This document shows, one piece after another, positions 48,369 to 57,502 of a DNA stretch of 64,000 nt. The stretch is from contig JADJTK010000032.1 of assembly GCA_016711225.1 (NCBI GenBank), positions 1 through 64,000 of the forward strand, read 5' to 3'. The stretch comes from Opitutaceae bacterium. GTDB lineage: Bacteria > Verrucomicrobiota > Verrucomicrobiia > Opitutales > Opitutaceae. The notes beneath the pieces were generated by a model. It made no database searches, was not told the origin of the DNA, and worked only from the letters and a program-made list of their open reading frames with translations. Every line of letters starts with the position of its first letter. The stretch's first letter is position 1. Position numbers and translations under genes: made by a program.

Positions 48369-48683
48369 TCAAGCGAGGTGGAACACCTCGCGCAATTCGC
48401 ACGCCACCGGACTGCCGTCCGGGTTGCTCGGCATCACATCGCCCATGTGTTGCCACCAACGCCGACACTCAGGGGTCGCCGCGATGGCGGCCCAGCGCGC
48501 CTCGTCCTCGATTTCCACATAGCCGAAGAGCTGGCGGGTATCGGAATGCAGGTAGATGGAGTAGTTGTGCACGCCGTGAGCCTTGAGGACGGTCTCGAGC
48601 TCCGCCCAGATCGGGCGATGGCGGCGCTCATACTCGGCCTCGCAGCCGGCGTTCACGGACATGACGAATGCTTTTCGGATCAT
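48369..48683 (-). CDS. rhaM: L-rhamnose mutarotase
   Basis: A 104-residue RhaM that interconverts alpha- and beta-L-rhamnose so the sugar can enter the isomerase pathway. Tyr18 and His22 (AEYERRHRPIW) are at the positions of the active-site residues of the E. coli enzyme. The ATPECRRWWQHMGDVM segment with paired Trp and the C-terminal EVFHL are also typical. The first gene of a likely rhaM-PL26 transcript, divergent from the LacI-type regulator. Its presence is strong evidence that L-rhamnose is a product of this locus. Confidence 0.95.
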   Translation of the reverse strand: MIRKAFVMSVNAGCEAEYERRHRPIWAELETVLKAHGVHNYSIYLHSDTRQLFGYVEIEDEARWAAIAATPECRRWWQHMGDVMPSNPDGSPVACELREVFHLA

Positions 48684-48866
48684 GGTTCAGGGTCGGGGTT
48701 GGGGGTCCACTGTGCCGAGCAAGCACCCGGGCGCCACCCCAGCGTTTACGTGACAGTACGAACGCCCGCCCGCCGCTTCTCTCCAAAGGTGAAGAGAGAG
48801 CACGGGCGACCGTGCTCCACGGGTTTTCCATTGAACTCCCCCGACGAAAAATGAATCTCTAGGCCG
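48684..48866. promoter_or_regulatory. Divergent control region with inverted repeat at 48798-48817
   Basis: The 183 bases between rhaM and the LacI-type regulator should carry both promoters. GAGCACGG (48798-48805) and CCGTGCTC (48810-48817) form a perfect inverted repeat with a four-base centre, about 50 bases before the regulator start and 115 before rhaM. It is a candidate operator for the adjacent regulator; an RNA hairpin is the alternative. Confidence 0.4.
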
Positions 48867-49904
48867 ATGTCCGCCCCCACCCTGCGCACCCTGGCCCGCA
48901 CGCTCGGCCTCTCCCGCACGACCATTTCGGATGCGCTGCGCGGCTCGCCACGGGTGAATCCGCAGACGGCCGAACGAGTCCGCGCCGCCGCCAAGGCGGC
49001 CGGCTACGAGAGCAACCCGCTGACCGGCACCGTCATGTCGCTGCTGCGCCGCTCGCGCAGCCAGACGTTCCGGGGTGTGCTGGCGGCCATCGAGATCGTC
49101 GACGGCCCGCGGCCGCAACATGCGGTCCGCTACAACGAAAGTGTGCTCGCCGGGGTCACCGAACGGGCGGAGGCGCTCGGCTTCAAGGTCGAGCGCTTCG
49201 AGGTGAGCCCCAACGGCCTGCGGCTCAACCGCCTCGATACCATCCTGCACACCCGCGGCATCCATGCCATGGTGATCCTCCCGGCCTCGGGCTTCCCCGA
49301 TCTGGCGAGCCTGCGCTGGGAGCAGTACACGGCCGTCTACATCGACTACTTCATCGATCATCCGCCCCTGCACTGCGTCTGCTCCGACCACTATCGCTCG
49401 ATGGTCTCGCTGCTCCAGCAATTGCACGAACGCGGCTACCGCCGGCCCGGGCTCTTCATGGAGATCACCCACGATGAGCGGCTGCACTTCCGCTGGGAAG
49501 GGGCCTTCCTCGCCCTCCAAAAATACCTACCCAAACTCACCGCCGTACCCGCACTCCGCCTCCAACCGGTGACCCAGGCCGGCTTCATGGCCTGGTTCAA
49601 GAAACACGATCCCGATGTCGTGATCGGGCACCTGCCGGTGGCGATGGAGTGGATGAAGGCCTGCGGGGCCAAGATCCCCGAGACCCACTCGTTCGTGTGC
49701 CTGAATTCGTTGCGCACCAACGGGGAATGCGCGGCGCTCGATCTGCAGGCTTCCCATCTCGGTATTCGTGCGGCTGAGCTCGTGATCGGCCAACTGCTGC
49801 ACAACGAGTTTGGCATCCCGGTGGAGCAATCACTCACAACGATCCCGGCCAAGCTCGTGGAAGGGCCGACCCTGCGCGGGCCCGCCCCGGCCATCGCGGA
49901 ATAG
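48867..49904 (+). CDS. LacI family transcriptional regulator
   Basis: A 345-residue LacI/GalR repressor-type protein. Residues 5-50 are the helix-turn-helix and hinge (TLRTLARTLGLSRTTISDAL, then NPQTAERVRAAAKAAGYESN). The rest is a periplasmic-binding-protein-like sensor domain (GVLAAIEIVDG, VCSDHYRSMVSLLQQLHERGYRRPGLF, DVVIGHLPVAMEWM). It probably binds a sugar released from rhamnogalacturonan and controls rhaM-PL26 and neighbouring genes. The effector cannot be read from sequence. A family A repeat follows seven bases after the stop. Confidence 0.93.
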   Translation: MSAPTLRTLARTLGLSRTTISDALRGSPRVNPQTAERVRAAAKAAGYESNPLTGTVMSLLRRSRSQTFRGVLAAIEIVDGPRPQHAVRYNESVLAGVTERAEALGFKVERFEVSPNGLRLNRLDTILHTRGIHAMVILPASGFPDLASLRWEQYTAVYIDYFIDHPPLHCVCSDHYRSMVSLLQQLHERGYRRPGLFMEITHDERLHFRWEGAFLALQKYLPKLTAVPALRLQPVTQAGFMAWFKKHDPDVVIGHLPVAMEWMKACGAKIPETHSFVCLNSLRTNGECAALDLQASHLGIRAAELVIGQLLHNEFGIPVEQSLTTIPAKLVEGPTLRGPAPAIAE

Positions 49905-49911
49905 CCGCGCC

Positions 49912-49986
49912 GTGGCGCAGGCGTCCCTGCCTGCGTTCCCAGGCTCAGCAGCACATCCGCTTCGCCGGCACGGAGGCCGGCGCCAC
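49912..49986. repeat. Palindromic repeat, family A (copy 2), intergenic
   Basis: The complete 75-base element with GTGGCGC and GCGCCAC ends and both internal hairpins. It lies between the convergent LacI-type gene and the GH43-CE12 gene, outside any coding sequence. Confidence 0.85.
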
Positions 49987-50009
49987 ACCCGCGACCTCAT
50001 ACTTTCCGC

Positions 50010-52544
50010 CTAGGGCTCCCGCAGATACCCCGTGAGCGCGCACTCCGGCAGCGCCCGTAGTGCCTCCACCACAATCGCGGCGTTCAGTTCCGCCCCAACA
50101 CGACTCGTATGCGTGTGCTCGTCGGCAAACAACGGCTCAGCCGCTGCGGCGCCGAGCGCTTCGTAGCGCTGCGCCACCCGTGCGTTCAAATCGAGAAAGG
50201 CCACCCCCTCCTCCGCGGCTACCTGCTGCGCCCACCCCGCATAGCTGCCGGCGGTACGCACCACCTTGCCGTCCTGCCATTTCTTGCGCGGCACGGGGGA
50301 GCAGAGGATTGGCGTCACCCCGCGCTCCTTCGCCTCGCGGATGAAGACGCGCAAGTACCAGCCATAGCTGTGCACGACCTCGCGCCGCTTCGTGAGCAAA
50401 TTTTCGATCTCCTGCGTCTCCGCGCCCACCCCCTGGATCGTGCCACGCGCCCGTTTCTCATCGTTGACCGGGCTGTCGTCGTTGTGGCCAAACTGGATCA
50501 GCACAAAATCACCCCGCTTGAGCAGGCTCAACGCCCGGCCCCAGTGGCCCTGGGTCTGGAATGTCCGGCTGCTCAGGCCGCCGATCGCGCGGTTGACGAT
50601 CGCCAGTTTAGTGGTGTCGAAGTGCGCCGGGAGCGCATCCCCCCATCCCCACTGGCCGCCCGCGCCGTCACCGCAACCATTGCGTACGGTCGAATCACCG
50701 ACGAGCAGAAGGGTCGGCAGCGCCGAGTTCTCCGGCTCCGGCAGATTCAGCCAGCCGATGGTGTCCGCCTCGACGGCCCGGCCCTTCTCCGAGAGATACG
50801 TCTCCCAAGGCCCACCCTTCAACCCTTTGAGCCCGCCCACCACCGCCGCGGCCGTGAGTTCCGCCCCCGCTCCATTGGTGTGAGTGTGATCCTTGCCGAA
50901 CAACGCCTTCGCCTGCGGCTCGCCCATTTCCTGGTAACGGTCCGCGAGGAGGCGGGACAGGTCGACAAACGGGATGCCCGCGGCGGCGGCGAGCGCGCGA
51001 TCCCACGCCCGATACGCCCCCGAACCGCGCTCAACTCTCCCGTCCACCCAGATATCGCGCACGGTGAGCGAGAGCAGGATCGGAGTCGCGCCCTTGGCCT
51101 TCACCTCGGCGATCATCTTGCGCACATACCAGCCAAACGTGTGCACGACCTCGTGCTTCTTTGTCACCGCGTTGTCGATCTCCTGGCTTTCCTCCCCAAG
51201 CCCGGGCAGCGACCCGCGGGCCCGCAGCGGGCGGGTCGAACCGGGGGGCTCTTCATTGATCGCACCGCCGTCGTTGTGTCCGAACTGGATCAGCACAAAG
51301 TCGCCGGTCTTCACCTCGGCGAGCAGCTCCGCCCACAACCCCTCGGTAATGAAGGTTCGGCTGCTGCGCCCGCCTCGCGCACGGTTCACCACGTTGATCT
51401 TTGCCGCATCGAAATAGTCCGCGAACGGCACGCCCCACCCTTGCTGCGCCTCACCCGAGCCCTTGGCGGCCGTCGAATCGCCCGCCACAAACACCGTCGG
51501 CAGTCCGGGATCGCGGGGATGGTCGGCCGAAGCCGGATTGATCACCAAGTCGGGGGCGGGAGTCACGACAGCGGCCGGCCCAACGGCTGCTGCGGCCGAT
51601 CGAGCGGACTTAATCCGCTCCACAAGCGCGCGCGGCACCTCCAGCATCGTGCCATGCCGCGCGCCGGCCGGGAAACTGACGGAGCTGGTGACATCCTCCC
51701 ACATATTGAGATCGCGCGAGCGCAACGCGCCGTAGTGTTTCTCCTTATAGACATCGAAATACAAGAGCGTGTCAGCGCCCACACGGATCGCGGTCGGGCC
51801 CTCGACCCAGTCGCGTGTAAACGGAGCTCCAAACTCCCGCCACGGTCCCTCGACCTCATCGGCCGTGGCGAAGCGGAGATGCTTCTTCACCGGGTTCACC
51901 GTCTCGTCCTTCACGACGAGGCGGAACCTCCCATCGGCACCGGGCAGCGGCGCGGCATCGATCACGCTGAAGCCGGGGTCGCAGAACAGCCGCGTGGGCT
52001 CGAAGGTTCGCCAATCGGCCGTGGTCGTCGCGTAGAGACGGTGGTTGAGTGCGTCCTCGGAGGCGCCCGCCGTCTCGGGGAAGCGGCCTGGAATCGTCGA
52101 CGCCCAGTAGATCAAGAACCGGCCGCGCTGCGCGTCCCAGACCACCTCCGGCGCCCACGCGTTGCGCGCGCTCGGCTCGTGTTCCATCACTGGCACCGCC
52201 GTCTGTTCGGCCCAGGAGAGGAAGTCCCGCGTCGAGGCGTGGCCGATCTGCCGGTCCCACCAACCGGTGGTCCAGACGAGATGGTACACACCGTCCGGTC
52301 CGGCGACCACCGACGGGTCGCGCATCAACCGGTCCTTGCCGATCTGCGGGGCGAGGAAGCTCGTCCCGCCGCCGAGCGCCTGCCAGCGATAGCCGTCCTC
52401 GCTCCAGGCCAGGTGCAGGCCGTCTGCGCCATTACCCACAAAATACGCAAAGAGATAGACGGAGTCGGCGGCGCGCGCTGCCGGAGCGCCGGCAACGCCC
52501 AACAGAAGCAACAGGAGGCGGACGAGATTTGTCAGAGGTTTCAT
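50010..52544 (-). CDS. GH43-like / CE12 / CE12 fusion: glycosidase with two rhamnogalacturonan acetylesterase domains
   Basis: An 844-residue secreted protein with a signal peptide (about 1-25). Residues 26-315 are a GH43-type propeller with MRDPSVV (Asp76), NAWAPEVVWD and VEGPTAI (Glu248). Residues 350-580 are an SGNH esterase of the CE12 rhamnogalacturonan acetylesterase type: GDST with Ser357, FGHND with Asn424, and D552-H-T-H555. Residues 610-840 are a second such esterase: Ser618, Asn688 and E-H-T-H with Glu809 where the first domain has Asp552. Joining a side-chain glycosidase to two esterases would process acetylated rhamnogalacturonan in one protein. The Asp-to-Glu change may lower or alter activity of the second esterase. 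It is 129 bases downstream of the symporter gene. Confidence 0.9.
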   Translation of the reverse strand: MKPLTNLVRLLLLLLGVAGAPAARAADSVYLFAYFVGNGADGLHLAWSEDGYRWQALGGGTSFLAPQIGKDRLMRDPSVVAGPDGVYHLVWTTGWWDRQIGHASTRDFLSWAEQTAVPVMEHEPSARNAWAPEVVWDAQRGRFLIYWASTIPGRFPETAGASEDALNHRLYATTTADWRTFEPTRLFCDPGFSVIDAAPLPGADGRFRLVVKDETVNPVKKHLRFATADEVEGPWREFGAPFTRDWVEGPTAIRVGADTLLYFDVYKEKHYGALRSRDLNMWEDVTSSVSFPAGARHGTMLEVPRALVERIKSARSAAAAVGPAAVVTPAPDLVINPASADHPRDPGLPTVFVAGDSTAAKGSGEAQQGWGVPFADYFDAAKINVVNRARGGRSSRTFITEGLWAELLAEVKTGDFVLIQFGHNDGGAINEEPPGSTRPLRARGSLPGLGEESQEIDNAVTKKHEVVHTFGWYVRKMIAEVKAKGATPILLSLTVRDIWVDGRVERGSGAYRAWDRALAAAAGIPFVDLSRLLADRYQEMGEPQAKALFGKDHTHTNGAGAELTAAAVVGGLKGLKGGPWETYLSEKGRAVEADTIGWLNLPEPENSALPTLLLVGDSTVRNGCGDGAGGQWGWGDALPAHFDTTKLAIVNRAIGGLSSRTFQTQGHWGRALSLLKRGDFVLIQFGHNDDSPVNDEKRARGTIQGVGAETQEIENLLTKRREVVHSYGWYLRVFIREAKERGVTPILCSPVPRKKWQDGKVVRTAGSYAGWAQQVAAEEGVAFLDLNARVAQRYEALGAAAAEPLFADEHTHTSRVGAELNAAIVVEALRALPECALTGYLREP

Positions 52545-52548
52545 ACAC

Positions 52549-52610
52549 TGTAGGCCACCGCGCCGAGGTGGCCTGTTCGAAGAATGGCCAGGTCGGCGCC
52601 CTGGCCTACA
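52549..52610. repeat. Palindromic repeat, family C (copy 2)
   Basis: A 62-base element bounded by TGTAGGCCA and TGGCCTACA (perfect nine-base inverted repeats), with hairpins GGCCACC...GGTGGCC and GGCCAGG...CCTGGCC inside. The left part matches 34954-34979. Confidence 0.85.
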
Positions 52611-52673
52611 GCACCCGAGACGACGAGCCCTTGTCGCGCATCGTCTCCGCTTTCGACAATAGCATCACCGGGC

Positions 52674-54704
52674 TCAGCCGCTGGCCGCCCACTTCAACAA
52701 CAGGACAAAGAGCCCGACAATCGAGAACGAGGTCGCGCAACACGCCAGGAAGCCGACCGTATCAACCTTGTCCCACTTGCAGAACTCCCAGTTGGAGCTC
52801 GGCACCAGCTTCGTATGGTCGAAGCGCGTGGGATTGCGGCGGGTCTCCTCCATCCCGGCCTCCTCGGCCTGGGGCGTGTCGCCCACCGGAGTCTTCATCT
52901 TGCCATAGAACTGTGCCACCCGCTGGGCATCGGTCCGCGGGGTGAGCCAGCTCGCAATCATCAGCACGATGAACGGGAAGAATCCGTCGAAGAGGAACTG
53001 GGCGGTCAGGCGCTGGCTCGGGGAGCGGCCGGCGACATCCAATCCCACCTTGTTCATCAGCCAGCACTCGAGATTGAAACGCCCGCTGCCCACCAGCGGG
53101 CTGGACAGGTCGTCCGCCGTCTCGTGCACGACGGTGGCGAAATACACGCCGGCGGGCTGGCCGGTCGGCGACGGCGCCACCTGCGCGAGCGCCTGGTTGT
53201 GGCTGAGCGCCGACACCTTCGCGGAGGTCCAAGGGATCACGATGATCACCAACGTCGAGAGCACGACGCAGGCCCAGACGGCCTGCACCGTCAGTCGTCG
53301 CCAGAAATAGGACATAAGCACGCAGGCGCCGAACGGGATGTTGACGGTGAGCACGATGTTCACGATCGAGAGGAAGTCGCCCATCAGCCAGGCGGACATC
53401 GCGCCGAGCGCCAGCACCACAACGATGGTGCAACGCGCGTAGAACACGCCCTGCAGCTGGGTGATGTCGGGCCAGATCTGCCGGTAGACATTGCGCACGA
53501 AGAGCGAGGAGATCGCGAGCGCCTTGGCGGCGAGGGTGGACATCGTGCCGGCCAGCACACCAGCGAGCATCAGACCGATGAGGCCAGGCCCGAGCAGCTT
53601 GTTGGAAAGGGCCCCCCAAGTGGAGTCCGGATCCGAAATCCCCCCCACGCCGAACACCGCCACCGCGATCAAACCGGCGAACGCCCACAGGATGATCATG
53701 AAACGCTTCAGGTAGGTGCCGGAGACGCCGCTACGCGCCGCGAATTCATTCTTCGCGGACCCGCAGATGCCCATGTTGTGGCTCAGCCCGCCATTCTGCA
53801 CGATGCTCACCAGCAGGATCGCGCACAGGCTCAGCACGGAGAACTGCCCCACGTTGCCGGAGCCAAAGAGGTCGAACATGTGCTTGGGCACCCTTGCACC
53901 CAGCTCGTGCCAGCCCCCGATGGCGTTCAGGCCCACCGGGATAAGCAGGATCGAAAACACGATGATGAGCACGCTCTGCAGACCCTCGTTGACCGCGGCC
54001 GCGGACATGCCCCCCAGCACGATGTAGGTGCCCACCACTGCGGCGAAGACGATGTAGAAAAGGACATTGGGCAGCAGGGTGATGTAGCTGTGCAACTCGC
54101 CGCGGGCGCTGCGGTCGCGCAGCAGATCGAGCTGAGTCTGGTCGGCCACAGGAAGCGAGCCGGCCTTCACCTGCTTCTCCAGCGCCTTGAGCTGGTTGTA
54201 CCCCTCGACCGACGCGCGATCCTCCGCCGTCCATTGCGACTGCTGTTTCACGACCAGCGAGGAAGCGATCTTGTAGGCGGTGACGTTGGCGAAGCCGAGG
54301 AAGACGCAGGCCACCAGGATCTGGAACATCGCGTAGAACATGCTCAGGCGCCGGCTGCCGAAGCGGTCCTCGAAGAGATCGGACACCGTGGTGAGGCGCG
54401 CGCGGCGAAACCAGACGTTCATGAACCAGAAATACGGATTCATGAAGACAGTCTGAAATGACAGCCACGAGCCCGGTGCGCCCTGCTGGTAGACGAAGCT
54501 GGCGGTGCTCACCGCCCCGGAGGGCTCGGTGGCGTTGCCGAAGTTGAGGAAAAACTGGTAGAGCTTACCCAGCTTGCGGCCGGCCAGGAAGTAGCCGTCC
54601 TCCGAGGTATTGCCCGAGGCGGCGCGCTTGCCGATGTAGACCACGGCGGCGAGATAGGCGAAAACGATCAGAATATCGATGATATGGAGACTGCCGAAGC
54701 GCAT
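52674..54704 (-). CDS. Sodium:solute symporter family protein
   Basis: A 676-residue inner-membrane transporter of the SSS family with about 13 to 15 helices. It starts FGSLHIIDILIVFAYLAAVV and has the GRKLGKLYQFFLNFGNATEP region around the sodium site and LMLAGVLAGTMSTLAAKALA in the core. A soluble insertion of about 60 residues (VVKQQSQWTAEDRASVEGYN) separates two helices. The ATG at 54704 fits the family better than the longer frame. Next to the esterase-glycosidase fusion and the TonB receptor, it most likely imports rhamnose or an unsaturated oligosaccharide. Confidence 0.9.
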   Translation of the reverse strand: MRFGSLHIIDILIVFAYLAAVVYIGKRAASGNTSEDGYFLAGRKLGKLYQFFLNFGNATEPSGAVSTASFVYQQGAPGSWLSFQTVFMNPYFWFMNVWFRRARLTTVSDLFEDRFGSRRLSMFYAMFQILVACVFLGFANVTAYKIASSLVVKQQSQWTAEDRASVEGYNQLKALEKQVKAGSLPVADQTQLDLLRDRSARGELHSYITLLPNVLFYIVFAAVVGTYIVLGGMSAAAVNEGLQSVLIIVFSILLIPVGLNAIGGWHELGARVPKHMFDLFGSGNVGQFSVLSLCAILLVSIVQNGGLSHNMGICGSAKNEFAARSGVSGTYLKRFMIILWAFAGLIAVAVFGVGGISDPDSTWGALSNKLLGPGLIGLMLAGVLAGTMSTLAAKALAISSLFVRNVYRQIWPDITQLQGVFYARCTIVVVLALGAMSAWLMGDFLSIVNIVLTVNIPFGACVLMSYFWRRLTVQAVWACVVLSTLVIIVIPWTSAKVSALSHNQALAQVAPSPTGQPAGVYFATVVHETADDLSSPLVGSGRFNLECWLMNKVGLDVAGRSPSQRLTAQFLFDGFFPFIVLMIASWLTPRTDAQRVAQFYGKMKTPVGDTPQAEEAGMEETRRNPTRFDHTKLVPSSNWEFCKWDKVDTVGFLACCATSFSIVGLFVLLLKWAASG

Positions 54705-55034
54705 GGGGGAATCCGGGCTGGGGGTTGTCGCGAGAAGGCCGGGCAGGGCGTCGCGCCGGTCGCAAGGACAGAGAGAACGGAAGTGGCCGCCCAACTCAAT
54801 CCCCCTCGCCCGCGGGCGCGTCGGACAGTTCGCGGCGGCAGGCCGATCCCGACCGCCCGACGCTCCGGTGTCCGTCGTATGAGCCAGCCTGTAGGCGATG
54901 CTGTGCTCGGAATCGCGTGCAAGCCCCCTTCTACACGCACAGCCACGCCCCGACCGTGGAGACAGAAAAGCCCCCGGCGTGAGCCGGGGGCCTGGATAGA
55001 GGAACCGGGTACCAGGACTCGAGAGCCGCCGACC
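54705..55034. other. Intergenic region between symporter gene and receptor remnant
   Basis: About 330 bases. It contains one rho-independent terminator for the leftward transcript (54961-54991) and presumably the symporter promoter. No coding sequence was seen. Confidence 0.6.
54961..54991 (-). terminator. Rho-independent terminator
   Basis: On the minus strand a perfect nine-pair stem (54983-54991 with 54970-54978, loop of four) is followed by TTTTCTGTC. It lies just past the stop codon of the receptor remnant, where a terminator of the former gene would be expected. Confidence 0.85.
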
Positions 55035-55217
55035 TCAGTATTCGAAGGTCGCGGTTAACAGGAACTGGCCGGGATCGACGATGCGATAGGCGGCGATGGA
55101 ACCGGCCAGATGGACATCGATCGACTGGAGAGGCCGGCTCTCGAACGGTCCCCGACTCAAGAAGTCAAGGCCCAGCACGCCTCGCCAATCAAAACAAAAG
55201 GCCCTCCTGTTCTTCAA
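55035..55217 (-). pseudogene. C-terminal remnant of a second TonB-dependent receptor
   Basis: The frame ends AAYRIVDPGQFLLTATFEY, which matches the terminal beta-strand of the receptor upstream (SFRIIDPRQYVLTTTFNF). Only about the last 30 residues look receptor-derived; the beginning of the frame lies inside the terminator of the neighbouring gene. Its own terminator follows. This fits deletion of most of a tandem receptor copy. Confidence 0.65.
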
Positions 55218-55227
55218 CAGGAGGGCC
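55191..55227 (-). terminator. Rho-independent terminator of the TonB receptor gene
   Basis: A perfect 12-pair stem (55216-55227 with 55200-55211, loop of four) is followed on the minus strand by TTTTGTTTT. It begins 23 bases after the receptor stop codon. Confidence 0.95.
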
Positions 55228-55249
55228 CGAAATAATCCGTCGGACTCGT

Positions 55250-57502
55250 TCAGAAATTGAACGTGGTCGTCAACACATACTGGCGGGGATCGATGATGCG
55301 GAACGAATAGGGTGTGCCGTCGTAATTGGCAGCCACCGCCCGGAGTCCGCCGCTCTCGAAGACGTTGTTCACGTTCAGCTGGATCTTCATCTGTACCTTA
55401 TTGTTGTAGATCCCGCGTCGGTAGGAAACCCACAGGTCGGTATAGTAGTGGCCACTGTCATAGATCGGACGGGTCACGTCCGCCATGTCCAGCACCGGGA
55501 CCCCGTTGTACTTGTTCACGCCGCTGGCCTTGCCGTAGTAGCCGATGACCGCTTTGTCTTCCCAGCGCTCGCTGCCACCGATGGAGAAGCCCTTCAGGCG
55601 CCCTTCGGTGAACGTGTACGTCGTGAGGATCGATGCCCGATACTTGCGCTGACCTTGCACCGACTGTCCCTGCAAGTCGCGGTCGAGCGCGAGCTGCGGT
55701 TGCACAACCCCGTCATAGTTAGCCTCCGGATTTACGAAAGCCGTCGCAACTTCGGGGAAGAGGTTGCTGTTGTAGCCGTAGGAACTCCAAAAATTGGTGA
55801 GGTCCACGGCACGATCTGCAAACGTCGAATAGGTCGCAAGACTCTGGTACGCGGGCAGAAGATAGTCGCTCGCCTTGGCGGCCTTCCAGATCGCCATACG
55901 TTGCTCGCTCCACGGAGTGAACTCTTTGAGCACGCTGGCATATTTGGTGTCCTGCTTACCAAACGTGAACTTCATCGTCCAGTTCCTGGTGGGATTGTAG
56001 TTGATCTCAGCCTCAATACCCTCGGCCTCCGCATTGCGCGTCGCACCTGTCTTGTACGGCAAGGTGCTGTAATAGGCATACGGCTGCTTCCAGATCTTTT
56101 CAGCCGCATCCTTGACCGACTGTTCTTGGGTGGCGCTGAGGTTGGTTCCGAAACCTTCAGCGGTCGGATCCATGCCCATATTGATCATGGCAATTGTTCG
56201 GCACCAGTTGCGGAACAAGGTCTCGTCGATGTTTCCCGAAAGACGGCCGAAAGCGACGGGAGCGGAGATGTTCTCGTTCTGATTAGACGCCTTGAACCAC
56301 GTAACACGAGCAAACAGCTTGTCGTCGAACATCGAGAACTGGAAGCCGTAGTCTTCACCCTCACCGGTCGGCTTGGCCAACTGTTTGCCATAAAAATCCC
56401 CCAATGCCTCCGAGGGCGGATTGACGTTGGACGATTTGTTGTAGCTCACGCCGAAGCTGCGGACGAACTGCCAGAAGGGCGAACCACCCGAGGCCCGATT
56501 CTCGATGGTCGACCATCCTTGAAAGGGGCGAAGCACGCCACCGAGCGTACGTGTGGTGCCGCTCATCTCGCTGTATGGTCCCCAGCGATTGAAAACAAGG
56601 TCTCGCTGGAAAACGCCATCCACCCATTTGTCTGCTGCGGTGATCGCGGGGGCGATCTCATTGCCAGCGGCATCCTTGACGGCAGGCAACCCGGTATTGG
56701 TGAGCCGGGCCTTGTAATCGTCTTTCCTGACGCCGAACGTAGCGACAAGCCGATCCTTCCACAGGTAGCTGGTCAGGCCGGCGCTAAGCGAGTCAACGAT
56801 GCGCTGGTTGCGACTGGTACCGGCGTCGATGTCCTCAAACGCGGTGTCGACGTTCACCGTGGTAAACGCGCTGGTGGCGTAGTCGTAGACTTTGATGTCG
56901 CCGGTGTAGTTCATGTAGTCCCAGTAACCGGCCGATTGTGTGACCACTCCGTTGGGATCGCCGGGCGAGGCGAGGTAAAACGTACGACGAAGCGTCGAGT
57001 TGTTACTGGGGAAACGATCCCAGCCAGTCGGCGTACCGTTGGCGTTGGCGTTCGGGTTCTGCAGGTAACGAAGACGGCCGCCCTCGCTCGTGCTCGACAT
57101 GTACGCCAAGCGCTGCCGGATCGAAGTCGACATATATTGATCTTTTGACCACATGCCGAGGACTTGATGGCGACCGAGCCACTTGGTCCATCCCTTTGCC
57201 CGAGTGAAATCGGGCGTCCAAGCGAGCATCGCCCGGTAGTGATCGTCCAGCTCTGCGCTATAGTAACTGTCAGGATCCTGGTCCTCGAGATAGGGCTTGC
57301 CGAAGTAGGGGTTCGCCGAACCATCGGGAAGGTTCTTGTTCGTGTCCACGAAGAGCGTGGCAACATTGAGCTGAGCCACCGTATAGTTCGTGCGCTGGGT
57401 GAAGTCCTGGCGGAACCATCCGGCGTTGAGGTGGAGATCCCACGGCAACTGCTGATCGAGTTCGACGTTGTAATTCGTGTTCTTGGCCGTCCCGAAATTC
57501 AT
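55250..57502 (-). CDS. TonB-dependent receptor, C-terminal barrel part (downstream of an in-frame TAG)
   Basis: 750 residues of outer-membrane beta-barrel with alternating aromatic strands, ending SFRIIDPRQYVLTTTFNF with the terminal Phe needed for barrel assembly. It is in the same frame as the N-terminal part at 57728-59050. The 75 codons between, read after TAG, are also receptor-like (AWADIFTRTYTSSAGW, then SIYDWRSVNINS). The whole receptor would be 1266 residues from 59050 to 55250. If TAG is real, translation from an internal start would give a barrel without plug or signal and so no function. No SusD gene is adjacent. Confidence 0.85.
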   Translation of the reverse strand: MNFGTAKNTNYNVELDQQLPWDLHLNAGWFRQDFTQRTNYTVAQLNVATLFVDTNKNLPDGSANPYFGKPYLEDQDPDSYYSAELDDHYRAMLAWTPDFTRAKGWTKWLGRHQVLGMWSKDQYMSTSIRQRLAYMSSTSEGGRLRYLQNPNANANGTPTGWDRFPSNNSTLRRTFYLASPGDPNGVVTQSAGYWDYMNYTGDIKVYDYATSAFTTVNVDTAFEDIDAGTSRNQRIVDSLSAGLTSYLWKDRLVATFGVRKDDYKARLTNTGLPAVKDAAGNEIAPAITAADKWVDGVFQRDLVFNRWGPYSEMSGTTRTLGGVLRPFQGWSTIENRASGGSPFWQFVRSFGVSYNKSSNVNPPSEALGDFYGKQLAKPTGEGEDYGFQFSMFDDKLFARVTWFKASNQNENISAPVAFGRLSGNIDETLFRNWCRTIAMINMGMDPTAEGFGTNLSATQEQSVKDAAEKIWKQPYAYYSTLPYKTGATRNAEAEGIEAEINYNPTRNWTMKFTFGKQDTKYASVLKEFTPWSEQRMAIWKAAKASDYLLPAYQSLATYSTFADRAVDLTNFWSSYGYNSNLFPEVATAFVNPEANYDGVVQPQLALDRDLQGQSVQGQRKYRASILTTYTFTEGRLKGFSIGGSERWEDKAVIGYYGKASGVNKYNGVPVLDMADVTRPIYDSGHYYTDLWVSYRRGIYNNKVQMKIQLNVNNVFESGGLRAVAANYDGTPYSFRIIDPRQYVLTTTFNF

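Noticed and set aside
50109..52553. 814-codon open frame opposite the GH43-CE12-CE12 gene
   Set aside because: The minus strand encodes complete catalytic motifs; the plus-strand frame is Arg/Gln/His-rich without motifs.
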